Below are positions 1 to 5,790 of a DNA stretch of 8,941 bases, piece after piece (the stretch's first letter is position 1; every line of letters begins with the position of its first letter). Below the pieces are notes generated by a model. The model saw only the letters and a program-made list of their open reading frames with translations, was not told the origin of the DNA and did not search any database. Origin of the DNA: an archaeon MnTg01 (lineage in GTDB: Archaea > Thermoproteota > Nitrososphaeria > Nitrososphaerales > Nitrosopumilaceae). The translations under genes and the position numbers were made by a program. The stretch spans positions 1 through 8,941 of the forward strand of contig BFAR01000165.1 in NCBI GenBank assembly GCA_008974855.1. Direction: 5' to 3'.

Positions 1-2
1 AA

Positions 3-74
3 AAACGAAATCCCCAAAATTATGATGGGGCAAAAAAAGCGGCCGAAATAATAAGAAATATCTTTATAAAATGA
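3..74 (+). CDS. Possible C-terminal tail of an upstream gene (partial)
   Basis: The frame starting at base 3 is open from the window edge to a TGA at 72-74. It encodes 23 residues ending in a helix-like stretch, GAKKAAEIIRNIFIK. The KAAEII pattern and the preceding NP...DGA are reminiscent of the last helix of GT-B fold sugar enzymes such as UDP-GlcNAc 2-epimerases or glycosyltransferases. This is an impression only, because so little is visible. A competing frame, 1-51, ends in a Lys/Arg-rich tail and cannot be excluded. The gene would be upstream of aspartate kinase on the same strand with a gap of about 66 bases. Confidence 0.4.
   Translation, partial: KRNPQNYDGAKKAAEIIRNIFIK
63..70 (+). 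promoter_or_regulatory. TATA-like box for aspartate kinase
   Basis: TTTATAAA is a near-ideal archaeal box A. Transcription would start roughly 25 bases downstream (about 93-97), giving a leader of about 45 bases before the TTG start at 141. It overlaps the end of the possible upstream gene, so the kinase may have its own promoter. No better-placed box is seen nearer the start codon. Confidence 0.35.
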
Positions 75-140
75 ATATCTGATTTATCAAAAAGTCTAAA
101 CCAATGATTAATACAGGATTGTGATTTTTCTTACCAAGTA

Positions 141-1556
141 TTGACTAGATTAGTTGTGGCCAAGTTTGGTGGTAGCGCTATTGGAGCTGATGGACTTTCA
201 ATTCCAATAATCATACAAAGAATCAATTCTTTAAAAAATGATTCAAAAGTAATTGCTGTTTTTTCTGCACCTCTAACTATTCAAAATGGTAAGACTAGAT
301 CGTTGACAGATATTGTACTTGAGCTAGGAGGAAATGCAGAAAAAGGAAATGAGTCAAAGCTTGATGAAATAAGAAATGCTTATGAAAAAATTCTTGAATT
401 AGTTAGTTCTGATTATCGAGAGGAATGCAAAAAGATTATTGATGTATTTTTAGAAAAATCAAAAATTGCCTTTGAAGAAGCAAGACAAAAAGGTGAATTT
501 GTCGACGAAGTTCGTTCTATTGCACTTGCTAATTCAGGTGAACTTTTAATGTCTCAGTTAATGAATTATATTTTCAAAAGTCAGGGAATAAAATCTAGTG
601 CTGTAGATTTTGAATCATGGCCGATTATTACGGATAAGAATATAGAATCAACAAATTTTCTTTCCTCAGAATCTTCAGAAAAATTAGAACCACTTGAAAA
701 ATTACTAAACGAAAATGATGTTGTGACTATAGGAGGTTTTATTGGAAAAACAACTGATGGAATCACTACTACTTATGAGAGAGGAGGTTCAGATAGGACT
801 GCAGCAGATCTTGGTATACTTCTTCAGAAAAAATATGAAGTTACAATTGACTTTGAAAAAGACAGCTCAGTAGTTTCAGCAGATCCTAAAATAGTTACCA
901 ATGAGCTAAGTGATGTAGAACAGTTGTCATATAATGAAGCCAGACTTGCTGGAATGTTTGGTATGAAGATTTTAGATCCAATTGCTATCAAAGAAATTGT
1001 TGAACACGGAGTAGATATGCCTATAATAATTACTAATATGAAAAATCCATCAAAAATTACCACTATAAAACGAAATCCAGATGATAAAAATGGAAACCCA
1101 CTAAAAATTGTTACAGGTAAAAAGAATTGTGCAATTCTTAGAATCGAAACTGAATATGTATACAAATTATTGGCATCTCTCAAAAATGAAAAAAGATATA
1201 GCGAATTTGTAATCTTATCACCTTTCACAAAAGACGGAATTGAATTTACTAGAATTCTATTTCTTGATGGAGATTATGTAAAAAGAAATGAAAAATACAT
1301 CTTAGGATTTGATTCGCTGGCCACGATTACATACAATCGAGGAGTAATTACCTTAATTGGTGATGAAATGTGGCGCGTTCAACAAATTGCTTCAAAATCA
1401 AGTTCAAAAGTTGGTGAAGCAGGAATAAACATATTGAATATGGATGCACAAGAAGAAACTTCAAGAATAATAATAGTAGTTGAAGATTCTGGAGATAATA
1501 TTGACCAAGCAATCAGGGCAATACACCAAGAAAGATCAAAAATTCAGTTTGTTTAA
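141..1556 (+). CDS. lysC: Aspartate kinase with C-terminal ACT region
   Basis: This enzyme phosphorylates L-aspartate with ATP, the first step toward lysine, threonine and methionine, in the cytoplasm. The N-terminal kinase signature KFGGSAIG covers residues 8-15, with K8 the expected catalytic lysine. GGFIGK (198-203) and ERGGSDRTAADLG (213-225) form the usual substrate and nucleotide pocket, and SADPKIV (246-252) follows. From about residue 320 to the end the sequence fits two ACT domains, including ATITYNRGVITLIGD and VGEAGINILNMDAQ, which in this family bind the feedback amino acid. The length of 471 residues is normal for a monofunctional archaeal or plant-type kinase. The start is TTG at 141: an in-frame stop at 105-107 leaves no upstream ATG, and MTRLVVAKFGGS is the expected N-terminus. 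There is no clear ribosome binding site. Confidence 0.95.
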   Translation: MTRLVVAKFGGSAIGADGLSIPIIIQRINSLKNDSKVIAVFSAPLTIQNGKTRSLTDIVLELGGNAEKGNESKLDEIRNAYEKILELVSSDYREECKKIIDVFLEKSKIAFEEARQKGEFVDEVRSIALANSGELLMSQLMNYIFKSQGIKSSAVDFESWPIITDKNIESTNFLSSESSEKLEPLEKLLNENDVVTIGGFIGKTTDGITTTYERGGSDRTAADLGILLQKKYEVTIDFEKDSSVVSADPKIVTNELSDVEQLSYNEARLAGMFGMKILDPIAIKEIVEHGVDMPIIITNMKNPSKITTIKRNPDDKNGNPLKIVTGKKNCAILRIETEYVYKLLASLKNEKRYSEFVILSPFTKDGIEFTRILFLDGDYVKRNEKYILGFDSLATITYNRGVITLIGDEMWRVQQIASKSSSKVGEAGINILNMDAQEETSRIIIVVEDSGDNIDQAIRAIHQERSKIQFV

Positions 1557-1572
1557 ACAAGAAAACTAAAAG

Positions 1573-1654
1573 TTTGGCGCTACGGGTTTGCACCAGTAGT
1601 GCCAAAATGGGTTTGTTCTTGGACCGTCATCTAGAATCAGTCCGGCGTTACCCA
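1573..1654 (+). ncRNA. GC-rich double stem-loop, candidate structured RNA
   Basis: This island is visibly richer in G+C than its surroundings and folds strongly. Stem 1 pairs TTTGGCGCTAC (1573-1583) with GTAGTGCCAAA (1596-1606), 11 bp with one G-U, plus an inner GGT/ACC around a TTGC tetraloop. Stem 2 pairs TGGGT (1608-1612) with ACCCA (1650-1654), enclosing TTGGAC (1619-1624) with GTCCGG (1640-1645). All three wobble pairs are G-U when read on the plus strand and become A-C mismatches on the minus strand, which favours a plus-strand RNA. It lies 16 bases after the aspartate kinase stop, so it could be part of that 3' end, a processed RNA, or a separate gene. The opposite strand is also open for about 40 codons (see findings), so a minus-strand role is not excluded. 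I do not recognise a named RNA family. Confidence 0.45.
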
Positions 1655-1848
1655 AAACACGCTTACTTTCTATCAGGGATTCTAATATTTAGAGATGATC
1701 TATATAGTCTATAATGGATAGTCTCAGGTTGAGTATCAAAAGCAAAAATTTCTAAAAATATTTGCATTTTGAAAATTCGGGATTAGAACTTGTTTATCTT
1801 AAATGGTCATACGCATCAATATTACTTTAAAAAAATTCAATTCGTTTA

Positions 1849-1923
1849 GTGACTAAAATCTACATTCCAGTCAGACCAACAAAAAAAACATTAGAAGAAA
1901 GCTCTGATGACGAAACTGATTAA
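1849..1923 (+). CDS. Possible 24-residue protein with acidic tail
   Basis: A GTG-initiated frame runs to TAA at 1921-1923. It encodes a basic, beta-prone front (MTKIYIPVRPTKK) followed by the acidic tail LEESSDDETD. The bases around 1825-1832 (CTTTAAAA) resemble a box A but sit only about 20 bases before the start. The frame ends 17 bases before the TATA box of the aminotransferase gene, so it would be a separate transcript or lie in an upstream region. The residue composition is protein-like and the charge segregation is not what AT-rich noise usually gives, but at this length chance is a real possibility. No function can be named. The rest of the gap between 1655 and 1848 shows only a 7-base direct repeat, ATAGTCT, at 1704 and 1718. 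Confidence 0.3.
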   Translation: MTKIYIPVRPTKKTLEESSDDETD

Positions 1924-1940
1924 AAAAGAATAGATAATTC

Positions 1941-1948
1941 TTTAAATT
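1941..1948 (+). promoter_or_regulatory. TATA-like box for the aminotransferase gene
   Basis: TTTAAATT is centred about 26-27 bases before the ATG at 1971. That spacing would place the transcription start at or next to the start codon, i.e. a leaderless mRNA. This agrees with the lack of a ribosome binding site. Confidence 0.6.
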
Positions 1949-1970
1949 ACTAGTATAGATTTACTTTTCT

Positions 1971-2891
1971 ATGAAAGAAGTAGGAAAAATTTGGATGAAT
2001 GCAAAGCTAGTTCCATTCAAGAATGCCAAAGTACATGTATTAACTCATGCATTACATTATGCAACTGCAGTTTTTGAGGGTATAAGATGTTATAATACTC
2101 CAAAAGGCTCTGCAATTTTTAGATTACCAGAACATGTTGATAGATTTTTCAATTCTGCAAAAATGTATTCAATGAAAATGCCATATAACAAAAAACAGAT
2201 TACTGATGCTATAATCAAGACTGTAAAAAATAGTACTCTCAAAGAATGCTACATCAGACCTATAGCTTACTATGGTTATGGTGAATTGGGTCTTACACCT
2301 ACACAAAACAAAGTAGATGTTGCAATTGCTTGTTGGCCATGGAAAATGGGTGAATCAAAAGCTGGAAAGTTTACCGGTGCCAAATGTAAAATTTCAAGTT
2401 GGATAAGAATTGATTCTGCTGCTCAGCCAATGAAAGCAAAAGCTGCATCAAACTATGCTAATGCTGGATTAGCTCGTGTTGAAGCACTCAAAGAAGGATA
2501 TGATGAAGCTATAATGCTAAACAATCAAGGTAAAATTGCTGAAGGTAGTGCAGAAAACATATTCATCTTAAAAAATGATAAAATAATTACACCTCCATTA
2601 ACTGCTGGAGTCTTAGAGGGAATTACAAGAGATAGCGTTATTCAAATTATAGAGTTTAATGGAGGAGAGATAATTGAAGCAGATTTGGACAGAGAAGATC
2701 TATACGTAGCTGATGAAGTTTTTATGACTGGAACTGCAGCAGAGGTAAAATCTGTAACTGAAATAGATAAAACAGTTATTGGAAATGGCAAACCAGGCAA
2801 GATTACAAAGGCACTTCAAAAATCGTTTATTGAGGTAACAATGGGAAAAGATGAGCGATTTATTTCATGGTTGAAATACATTAAGAACTAG
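1971..2891 (+). CDS. ilvE: Branched-chain amino acid aminotransferase
   Basis: This is a PLP-dependent fold-type IV aminotransferase that interconverts leucine, isoleucine and valine with their 2-oxo acids, using glutamate/2-oxoglutarate. Family marks in order: the N-terminal HALHYATAVFEGIR; YIRPIAYYGYGELGL in the first half; MKAKAASNYANA with K157 as the probable PLP lysine; EGSAENIF (191-198); TAGVLEGITRD (211-221), the phosphate-binding turn; and FMTGTAAEV near the end. The length of 306 residues is typical of IlvE. The ATG at 1971 is supported by the TATA box centred 26-27 bases upstream and by the usual IlvE N-terminus. The stop is followed by a run of six T at 2893-2898, which could help termination. 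The aspartate kinase upstream makes this a neighbourhood of amino-acid synthesis genes, although the two genes appear to be separate transcripts. D-amino acid and aminodeoxychorismate lyase relatives share the fold, but the motifs and length fit IlvE best. Confidence 0.93.
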   Translation: MKEVGKIWMNAKLVPFKNAKVHVLTHALHYATAVFEGIRCYNTPKGSAIFRLPEHVDRFFNSAKMYSMKMPYNKKQITDAIIKTVKNSTLKECYIRPIAYYGYGELGLTPTQNKVDVAIACWPWKMGESKAGKFTGAKCKISSWIRIDSAAQPMKAKAASNYANAGLARVEALKEGYDEAIMLNNQGKIAEGSAENIFILKNDKIITPPLTAGVLEGITRDSVIQIIEFNGGEIIEADLDREDLYVADEVFMTGTAAEVKSVTEIDKTVIGNGKPGKITKALQKSFIEVTMGKDERFISWLKYIKN

Positions 2892-2924
2892 GTTTTTTAC
2901 CGAAAAAATACCATAAGAAAAGTA

Positions 2925-3089
2925 ATGGAATCTTGTTCTACTGGGGAATCGAATCAGGAAATCTGCTGGTTCTGTAAGAAAGGAAGACACAAAGAATGTA
3001 TGATGCAAATTCCAGTAGATGGAAAATCTGAAGGGCCACATGATTGTACTTTTGATACAAAATTAGTTCCTTGCTCATGTACACATTAG
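2925..3089 (+). CDS. Small Cys/His-rich protein, likely zinc-binding
   Basis: This frame encodes 54 residues starting at ATG 2925, 33 bases after the aminotransferase stop. It has seven cysteines and three histidines: C4, CWFC (14-17), H22 and C25, H39 and C41, then CSC (50-52) and H54. The CxxC...H..C...H.C...C.C layout predicts one or two structural zinc sites. There is no signal peptide or membrane segment. No good TATA box stands at the leaderless distance, so it may be carried on the aminotransferase mRNA. It also lies 30 bases before the methyltransferase gene at 3120 on the same strand. I do not recognise a named family. A role as a small regulatory or adaptor protein is speculation. 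Confidence 0.65.
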   Translation: MESCSTGESNQEICWFCKKGRHKECMMQIPVDGKSEGPHDCTFDTKLVPCSCTH

Positions 3090-3119
3090 TAACAAATACC
3101 AGAAGGATTTGATTGCTTT

Positions 3120-3680
3120 ATGGAATATGACACAGATTTTTGGAACAAATACACTGATGAAAATGAATCAAACTATAACCAGGAATATTCAAAATTTATC
3201 CATAACTTAGCAACTTCACTCAAATCCAATTCTATCTTAGAAGTAGGATGCAATAGCGGGAATGATTTGAAAGAATTTCCGGAAAATTTTGAGGTGCACG
3301 GGATAGATCTAAATGAACATGCATTAGATATTGCAAGAAAGAAACTGCCTTCATTCAAATTTAAAAATGGTTCAATTTCGAATATACCCTTTGAGGATTC
3401 TTCGATAGATTTTATTTTTACACATTATTTGCTTAATTATATTCCTGAACAAGAAATGGAAAAAGCCATAAAAGAATTGTTCAGGGTATCAAGAAAATAC
3501 ATACTTACTTGTGAATTATTTGATGAAAATGAAAGTGCAGTAGAAGCAAATACTAAAGGTTGGAAAAGAAATGTCTACCAAAGATGGTTAAATTATCAAG
3601 TGAAAATAATTAGTCATGTTGACATGCATGAAGATATTGAACCAAATAAGCCACGGTTTACTCTAGTTAGAAAGACTTGA
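3120..3680 (+). CDS. SAM-dependent methyltransferase (pseudaminic-acid-methylase-like)
   Basis: This is a class I methyltransferase of 186 residues. Motif I is ILEVGCNSGND (39-49), the acidic end of strand 2 is GIDLNEHAL (61-69, D63 for the ribose), and post-motif features are NIPFEDSSIDFIFTHYLLNYI (88-108) followed by ELFRVSRKYILTCELF (119-134). The opening FWNKY, the NSGNDL version of motif I, the RVSRKYIL stretch and the later GWKRNVYQRW resemble the methylase family annotated with pseudaminic acid synthesis (the TIGR03587 type). I make that link from memory of the family pattern and hold it loosely. The substrate cannot be read from the sequence, and no nonulosonic-acid genes lie nearby. 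An AGAAGG stretch at 3101-3106 is about 13 bases upstream, a weak ribosome binding site at best. Confidence 0.85.
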   Translation: MEYDTDFWNKYTDENESNYNQEYSKFIHNLATSLKSNSILEVGCNSGNDLKEFPENFEVHGIDLNEHALDIARKKLPSFKFKNGSISNIPFEDSSIDFIFTHYLLNYIPEQEMEKAIKELFRVSRKYILTCELFDENESAVEANTKGWKRNVYQRWLNYQVKIISHVDMHEDIEPNKPRFTLVRKT

Positions 3681-3771
3681 TAATATTATAAAATGAAGAT
3701 AACAAATTTAGTTTCATATAGAATTTTTTTACTCACTATTCTAATAAACAATCTTAAAGTAAACTAGAAAA

Positions 3772-4365
3772 TTGAAAATTCATGAAGAATTAGCTCATGT
3801 TATATTACAACAAAATTTTTTGCTTGCCACAATAGCTGTTCTTGCCATATTTGGTACAATGTTAGAAATAATTAGTTTGATTTGGGATAGTTCTTCTCAC
3901 ATTACTCAAGATACAGATGAGTTTTGGAGGATTCATCATATTGCAGTTTATTCTGGTGCAGGAATGATTACAATTTCGGCATTAATTGGTTTGAAATTTT
4001 TGATTAAAAGACATCCTAATAACAAAATTCGTAATGGAATAAAATTAATCATAATAGGTACAGGAGTTCAGCTCTTTTCAGGATATATGGACTCGATCTC
4101 ACACTACTTTTATGGAATAGATGGAAAGATTTCAATCACTCATACATTTGGACTTGAAGCATCTCTTATCCCTGTAGCGATAGGGGGTTTTATCATACTA
4201 AACCAGCTAGATAATGACAAAACAAAAAAGCTCATTCCATTTGCCATTTTTACAATACTAGCAGCAATTTTTCCTGTTTTTTTTGATTTTGTTTTATTAA
4301 TTGCAGGTCCAATTATTTGTGCTCATGTATTTGAGATTCTTTCTTATGGTTGTGCAATACTATAA
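3772..4365 (+). CDS. Polytopic membrane protein of unknown function
   Basis: This frame encodes 197 residues from a TTG start. Hydrophobic spans lie at about 15-37, 57-78, 90-104, 127-144 and 154-177, with a possible sixth near the C-terminus. Polar residues that look chosen cluster around the first three spans: IWDSSSH (37-43), FWRIHHIAVYSG (51-62), YMDSISHYFYG (105-115) and THTFG (123-127). The order W-D...H, then F-W...H...Y-G resembles a class of uncharacterised archaeal and bacterial integral membrane proteins with a WD..WH...FW..PH..IY.G pattern. I know the pattern but no function. The Asp and His residues could bind a metal or heme, which is inference. A TATA-like TTATAAAA at 3687-3694 could drive it. 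The 3' end overlaps the convergent gene at 4344 by 22 bases. Confidence 0.75.
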   Translation: MKIHEELAHVILQQNFLLATIAVLAIFGTMLEIISLIWDSSSHITQDTDEFWRIHHIAVYSGAGMITISALIGLKFLIKRHPNNKIRNGIKLIIIGTGVQLFSGYMDSISHYFYGIDGKISITHTFGLEASLIPVAIGGFIILNQLDNDKTKKLIPFAIFTILAAIFPVFFDFVLLIAGPIICAHVFEILSYGCAIL

Positions 4366-4838
4366 TATTTCATTCTTCTAAATACTGCATAAATCAAAAT
4401 GTTACTTCCAACAAAGGTAATAATTTCTGGAATTAAAAGTTGTTCTAATTTAGTATCACCATATCTAATACTAAACTCAATGTTTTTCTCCGAGAAATTT
4501 GTAATTCTAATAACATAATTTCCTTTATTGCTAAAATCAAAAAAATTTTCAGATAATATGGTATGTATTTTTTGTTCTGCAATTATGTTACCTTTTGAAT
4601 CTAAAACCTGTACGAATAGAGGACTTTGTTGATAATTCTTAATATGAATTTCATAAAAAGCAATTCCCTGTCCAGTTAGAGGTAGATCAAACGTTTTACT
4701 TTTTTGAGGATTTATTGAAATTAACTCTGATTCATTTATTCCATCTGAAAAAATCAACCACATCCAAACTATGCCAATTGAGATTATTATTATTCCATTT
4801 TTAAAAGATGAGAAATTATTTTTTAGAAATGTTTTCAT
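4344..4838 (-). CDS. Membrane-anchored protein with beta-rich outer domain
   Basis: This frame encodes 164 residues from ATG at 4838; a GTG one codon upstream (4841) is also possible. A hydrophobic segment at residues 15-30 follows a Lys-rich N-terminus, and a second lies at 134-153, ending in FRRMKYY. Between them about 100 residues alternate polar and hydrophobic in a beta-sandwich manner, for example AFYEIHIKNYQQSPLFVQVL and YVIRITNFSEKNIEFSIRYG. This layout (anchor, extracytoplasmic beta domain, anchor) looks like GOLD/emp24-type architectures and is common in thaumarchaeal surface proteins. Charge placement suggests both ends face the cytoplasm. The ATG is favoured because the TATA-like box at 4861-4870 would start transcription right there. 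It converges with and overlaps the membrane protein gene at 3772-4365. No function is assigned. Confidence 0.72.
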   Translation of the reverse strand: MKTFLKNNFSSFKNGIIIISIGIVWMWLIFSDGINESELISINPQKSKTFDLPLTGQGIAFYEIHIKNYQQSPLFVQVLDSKGNIIAEQKIHTILSENFFDFSNKGNYVIRITNFSEKNIEFSIRYGDTKLEQLLIPEIITFVGSNILIYAVFRRMKYYSIAQP

Positions 4839-4860
4839 CACACTTTTTCTATATTTGAAA

Positions 4861-4870
4861 TAAGATAAAT
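4861..4870 (-). promoter_or_regulatory. TATA-like box for the gene at 4344-4838
   Basis: On the minus strand the bases read ATTTATCTTA, centred about 27 bases before the ATG at 4838. That places the start of transcription at or beside the start codon and supports the ATG over the GTG at 4841. Confidence 0.5.
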
Positions 4871-4904
4871 CTCAACATGTTAGGATTTATTTATTATCTC
4901 ATCA

Positions 4905-5129
4905 TTACTTTTCATGAGGAGAAACAATTAGTATGTTATCGCCTCTAAGAATTATTTTATTGAGATTCTTTACCTCTTTCTCAGTAATGTCTTCTACTTC
5001 GGTAAGAACCAGATTCATGTGTTGATCAAAAGCCTGCAGATTTCCTCGTATTGTGGTATGATTTTTTAGCTTGATCAAGACTACCTTGTTGATACAACCA
5101 TCTAATATTTTATCAATTTCAGAAGACAT
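4905..5129 (-). CDS. Sm-like archaeal protein (LSm/SmAP)
   Basis: This is a 74-residue RNA-binding protein of the Sm/LSm superfamily, whose members form rings (usually heptamers in archaea) that hold U-rich RNA. The Sm1 motif runs through KNHTTIRGNLQAFDQHMNLVL (22-42). D35, H37 and N39 form the base-binding DxHMN loop. The Sm2 motif is IILRGDNILIVS (59-70), with R62, G63 and D64 completing the RNA pocket. The length is that of a bare Sm fold with no extra domain. The start ATG at 5129 gives the expected short N-terminal helix (SSEIDKILDG). No ribosomal protein gene, a frequent neighbour of archaeal LSm genes, follows it here. The downstream gap to 4841 contains the divergent promoter-like box for the next gene on the same strand. 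Confidence 0.94.
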   Translation of the reverse strand: MSSEIDKILDGCINKVVLIKLKNHTTIRGNLQAFDQHMNLVLTEVEDITEKEVKNLNKIILRGDNILIVSPHEK

Positions 5130-5145
5130 GTATTTATCAGAAAAT

Positions 5146-5153
5146 AATTTTAT
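5146..5153 (-). promoter_or_regulatory. TATA-like box for the LSm gene
   Basis: The minus strand reads ATAAAATT here, about 21 bases before the ATG at 5129. This is slightly closer than the other boxes in this window, implying a start at or just inside the first codons or an imprecise box assignment. Confidence 0.35.
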
Positions 5154-5181
5154 GTTGATTCTTGGTTAAGTTCCTGCTTAT

Positions 5182-5277
5182 CAGGTATTCATTTGACGAC
5201 AATAGTGTTTCAAACATTTGTTACAATATAATGGTTATTCATAAATTCTTAGATAATGGTGATAAACAGGTATTCAT
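5182..5277 (+). repeat. 11-base direct repeat CAGGTATTCAT, two copies
   Basis: CAGGTATTCAT occurs at 5182-5192 and again at 5267-5277, 85 bases apart, with an imperfect third copy (GGTTATTCAT) at 5233-5242. The first copy is also the right arm of CCTGcttatCAGG (5173-5185). They lie in the non-coding stretch between the LSm gene and the TBP pseudogene (5130-5323), which otherwise shows only a 25-codon plus-strand ORF at 5231-5308 that I do not trust. They could be binding sites, or a duplication left when the neighbouring gene decayed. Confidence 0.4.
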
Positions 5278-5323
5278 ATTACCGAAAGTCACAAGGGTAG
5301 AAAGATAGCATATCCAAAATACT

Positions 5324-5600
5324 CTATTCGTAATTCATTAATTCCTTTTCTTCTAGCATGCTGTGAATATTGTTTATTGCCGTATAGACGTCCTTTTTGG
5401 TTCTACCTCCAGTACAAACCAGTTTGCCTGAGGCAAAAATCAGAATAACGGTTTTAGGATCAAGGATTCTAAGGATTACACCAGGAAAGCATCTGGATGC
5501 CATTCAACATCAGGAAATTTCTTTGTAATTCTTCTAGGTCTAATTGTTCATCTATTGATGCAGAAGCAACGACGTTTTCAATTGATACAATGGGTTTTGT
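5324..5600 (-). pseudogene. tbp: TATA-binding protein remnant, repeat-1/repeat-2 chimera
   Basis: The minus strand carries clear TBP homology in three frames. Part 1 (5600 to about 5520) reads TKPIVSIENVVASASIDEQ then LDLEELQR, matching the start of archaeal TBP repeat 1. Part 2 reads KFPDVEWHPDA. Part 3 (to TAG at 5324) reads FPGVILRILDPKTVILIFAS, then GKLVCTGGRTKKDVY and HSMLEEKELMNYE, matching the second half of repeat 2 and the TBP C-terminus. An intact archaeal TBP has two such repeats and about 180 residues. Here roughly 90 remain, so the middle of the protein is gone. Each frame change is repaired by one extra base, an A in the AAA run near 5519 and a T in the TTT run near 5488. No ATG, GTG or TTG opens the first frame; the codon before ACA is CTA. 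A TATA-like TTTTAAATTA remains at 5631-5640. The genome presumably has a functional TBP elsewhere. Confidence 0.85.
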
Positions 5601-5644
5601 TAGTCTTTTTAATTTGGTTTTTTTAATCAGTAATTTAAAAGAAA

Positions 5645-5652
5645 GTATAAAA
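5645..5652 (+). promoter_or_regulatory. TATA-like box for the 31-residue Cys-rich gene
   Basis: TATAAAAA is centred about 26-27 bases before the ATG at 5675, the spacing expected for a leaderless archaeal transcript. It is the main support for the tiny gene downstream being real. Confidence 0.6.
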
Positions 5653-5674
5653 ATCCCTTGGGACGATTTAGATT

Positions 5675-5770
5675 ATGGTTTTGTGCGACAAATGCTATAA
5701 CGAAAAACATGATCAATGCATGGGAAAGGTAGGCATGTTTGACTGTGAATGCAAGTGTTTTAAATCTTAA
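5675..5770 (+). CDS. Very small Cys-rich protein (31 residues), likely zinc-binding
   Basis: The frame from ATG 5675 to TAA 5768-5770 encodes six cysteines in 31 residues: CDKC at 4-7, H12, C15, then CECKC at 24-28. CxxC...H..C followed by C-x-C-x-C could hold one zinc, or two with shared ligands. There are no membrane or signal features. A TATA-like box at leaderless distance (5645-5652) and a T-rich stretch straight after the stop (TTTTT at 5771-5775) give it the outline of a complete single-gene transcript. Its CxxC-H-C opening and C-x-C end recall the 54-residue protein at 2925-3089 (CWFC...H..C...CSC), so the two may be distant relatives; this is by eye only. The function is unknown. Confidence 0.6.
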   Translation: MVLCDKCYNEKHDQCMGKVGMFDCECKCFKS

Positions 5771-5790
5771 TTTTTCAGAATTTTATTTTT
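5771..5790 (+). terminator. T-rich 3' end between convergent genes
   Basis: T runs at 5771-5775, 5781-5784 and 5786-5790 follow the stop of the 31-residue gene directly. Archaeal RNA polymerase commonly terminates at such runs without a hairpin. They overlap the last codons of the convergent methyltransferase gene. Confidence 0.35.

Noticed and set aside
824..1228. 134-codon minus-strand ORF inside aspartate kinase
   Set aside because: It lies wholly opposite a gene with clear motifs, has no recognisable domain, and its Leu/Ile/Ser/Phe-rich composition is what the complement of Lys/Glu-rich coding sequence gives.
1566..1680. C/D box guide RNA on the minus strand (CTGA and TAGATGA near each other)
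   Set aside because: Outer C and D boxes with proper spacing and a terminal stem could not be found, so the motif pair is probably accidental.
5231..5308. 25-codon plus-strand ORF in the gap between LSm and the TBP remnant
   Set aside because: No TATA box at leaderless distance and no recognisable motif; it includes one copy of the direct repeat, which is a simpler explanation of the structure there.
5497..5700. 67-codon plus-strand ORF
   Set aside because: It runs antisense through the TBP homology and across the promoter and start of the Cys-rich gene; the translated sequence has no domain and no promoter at a useful distance.
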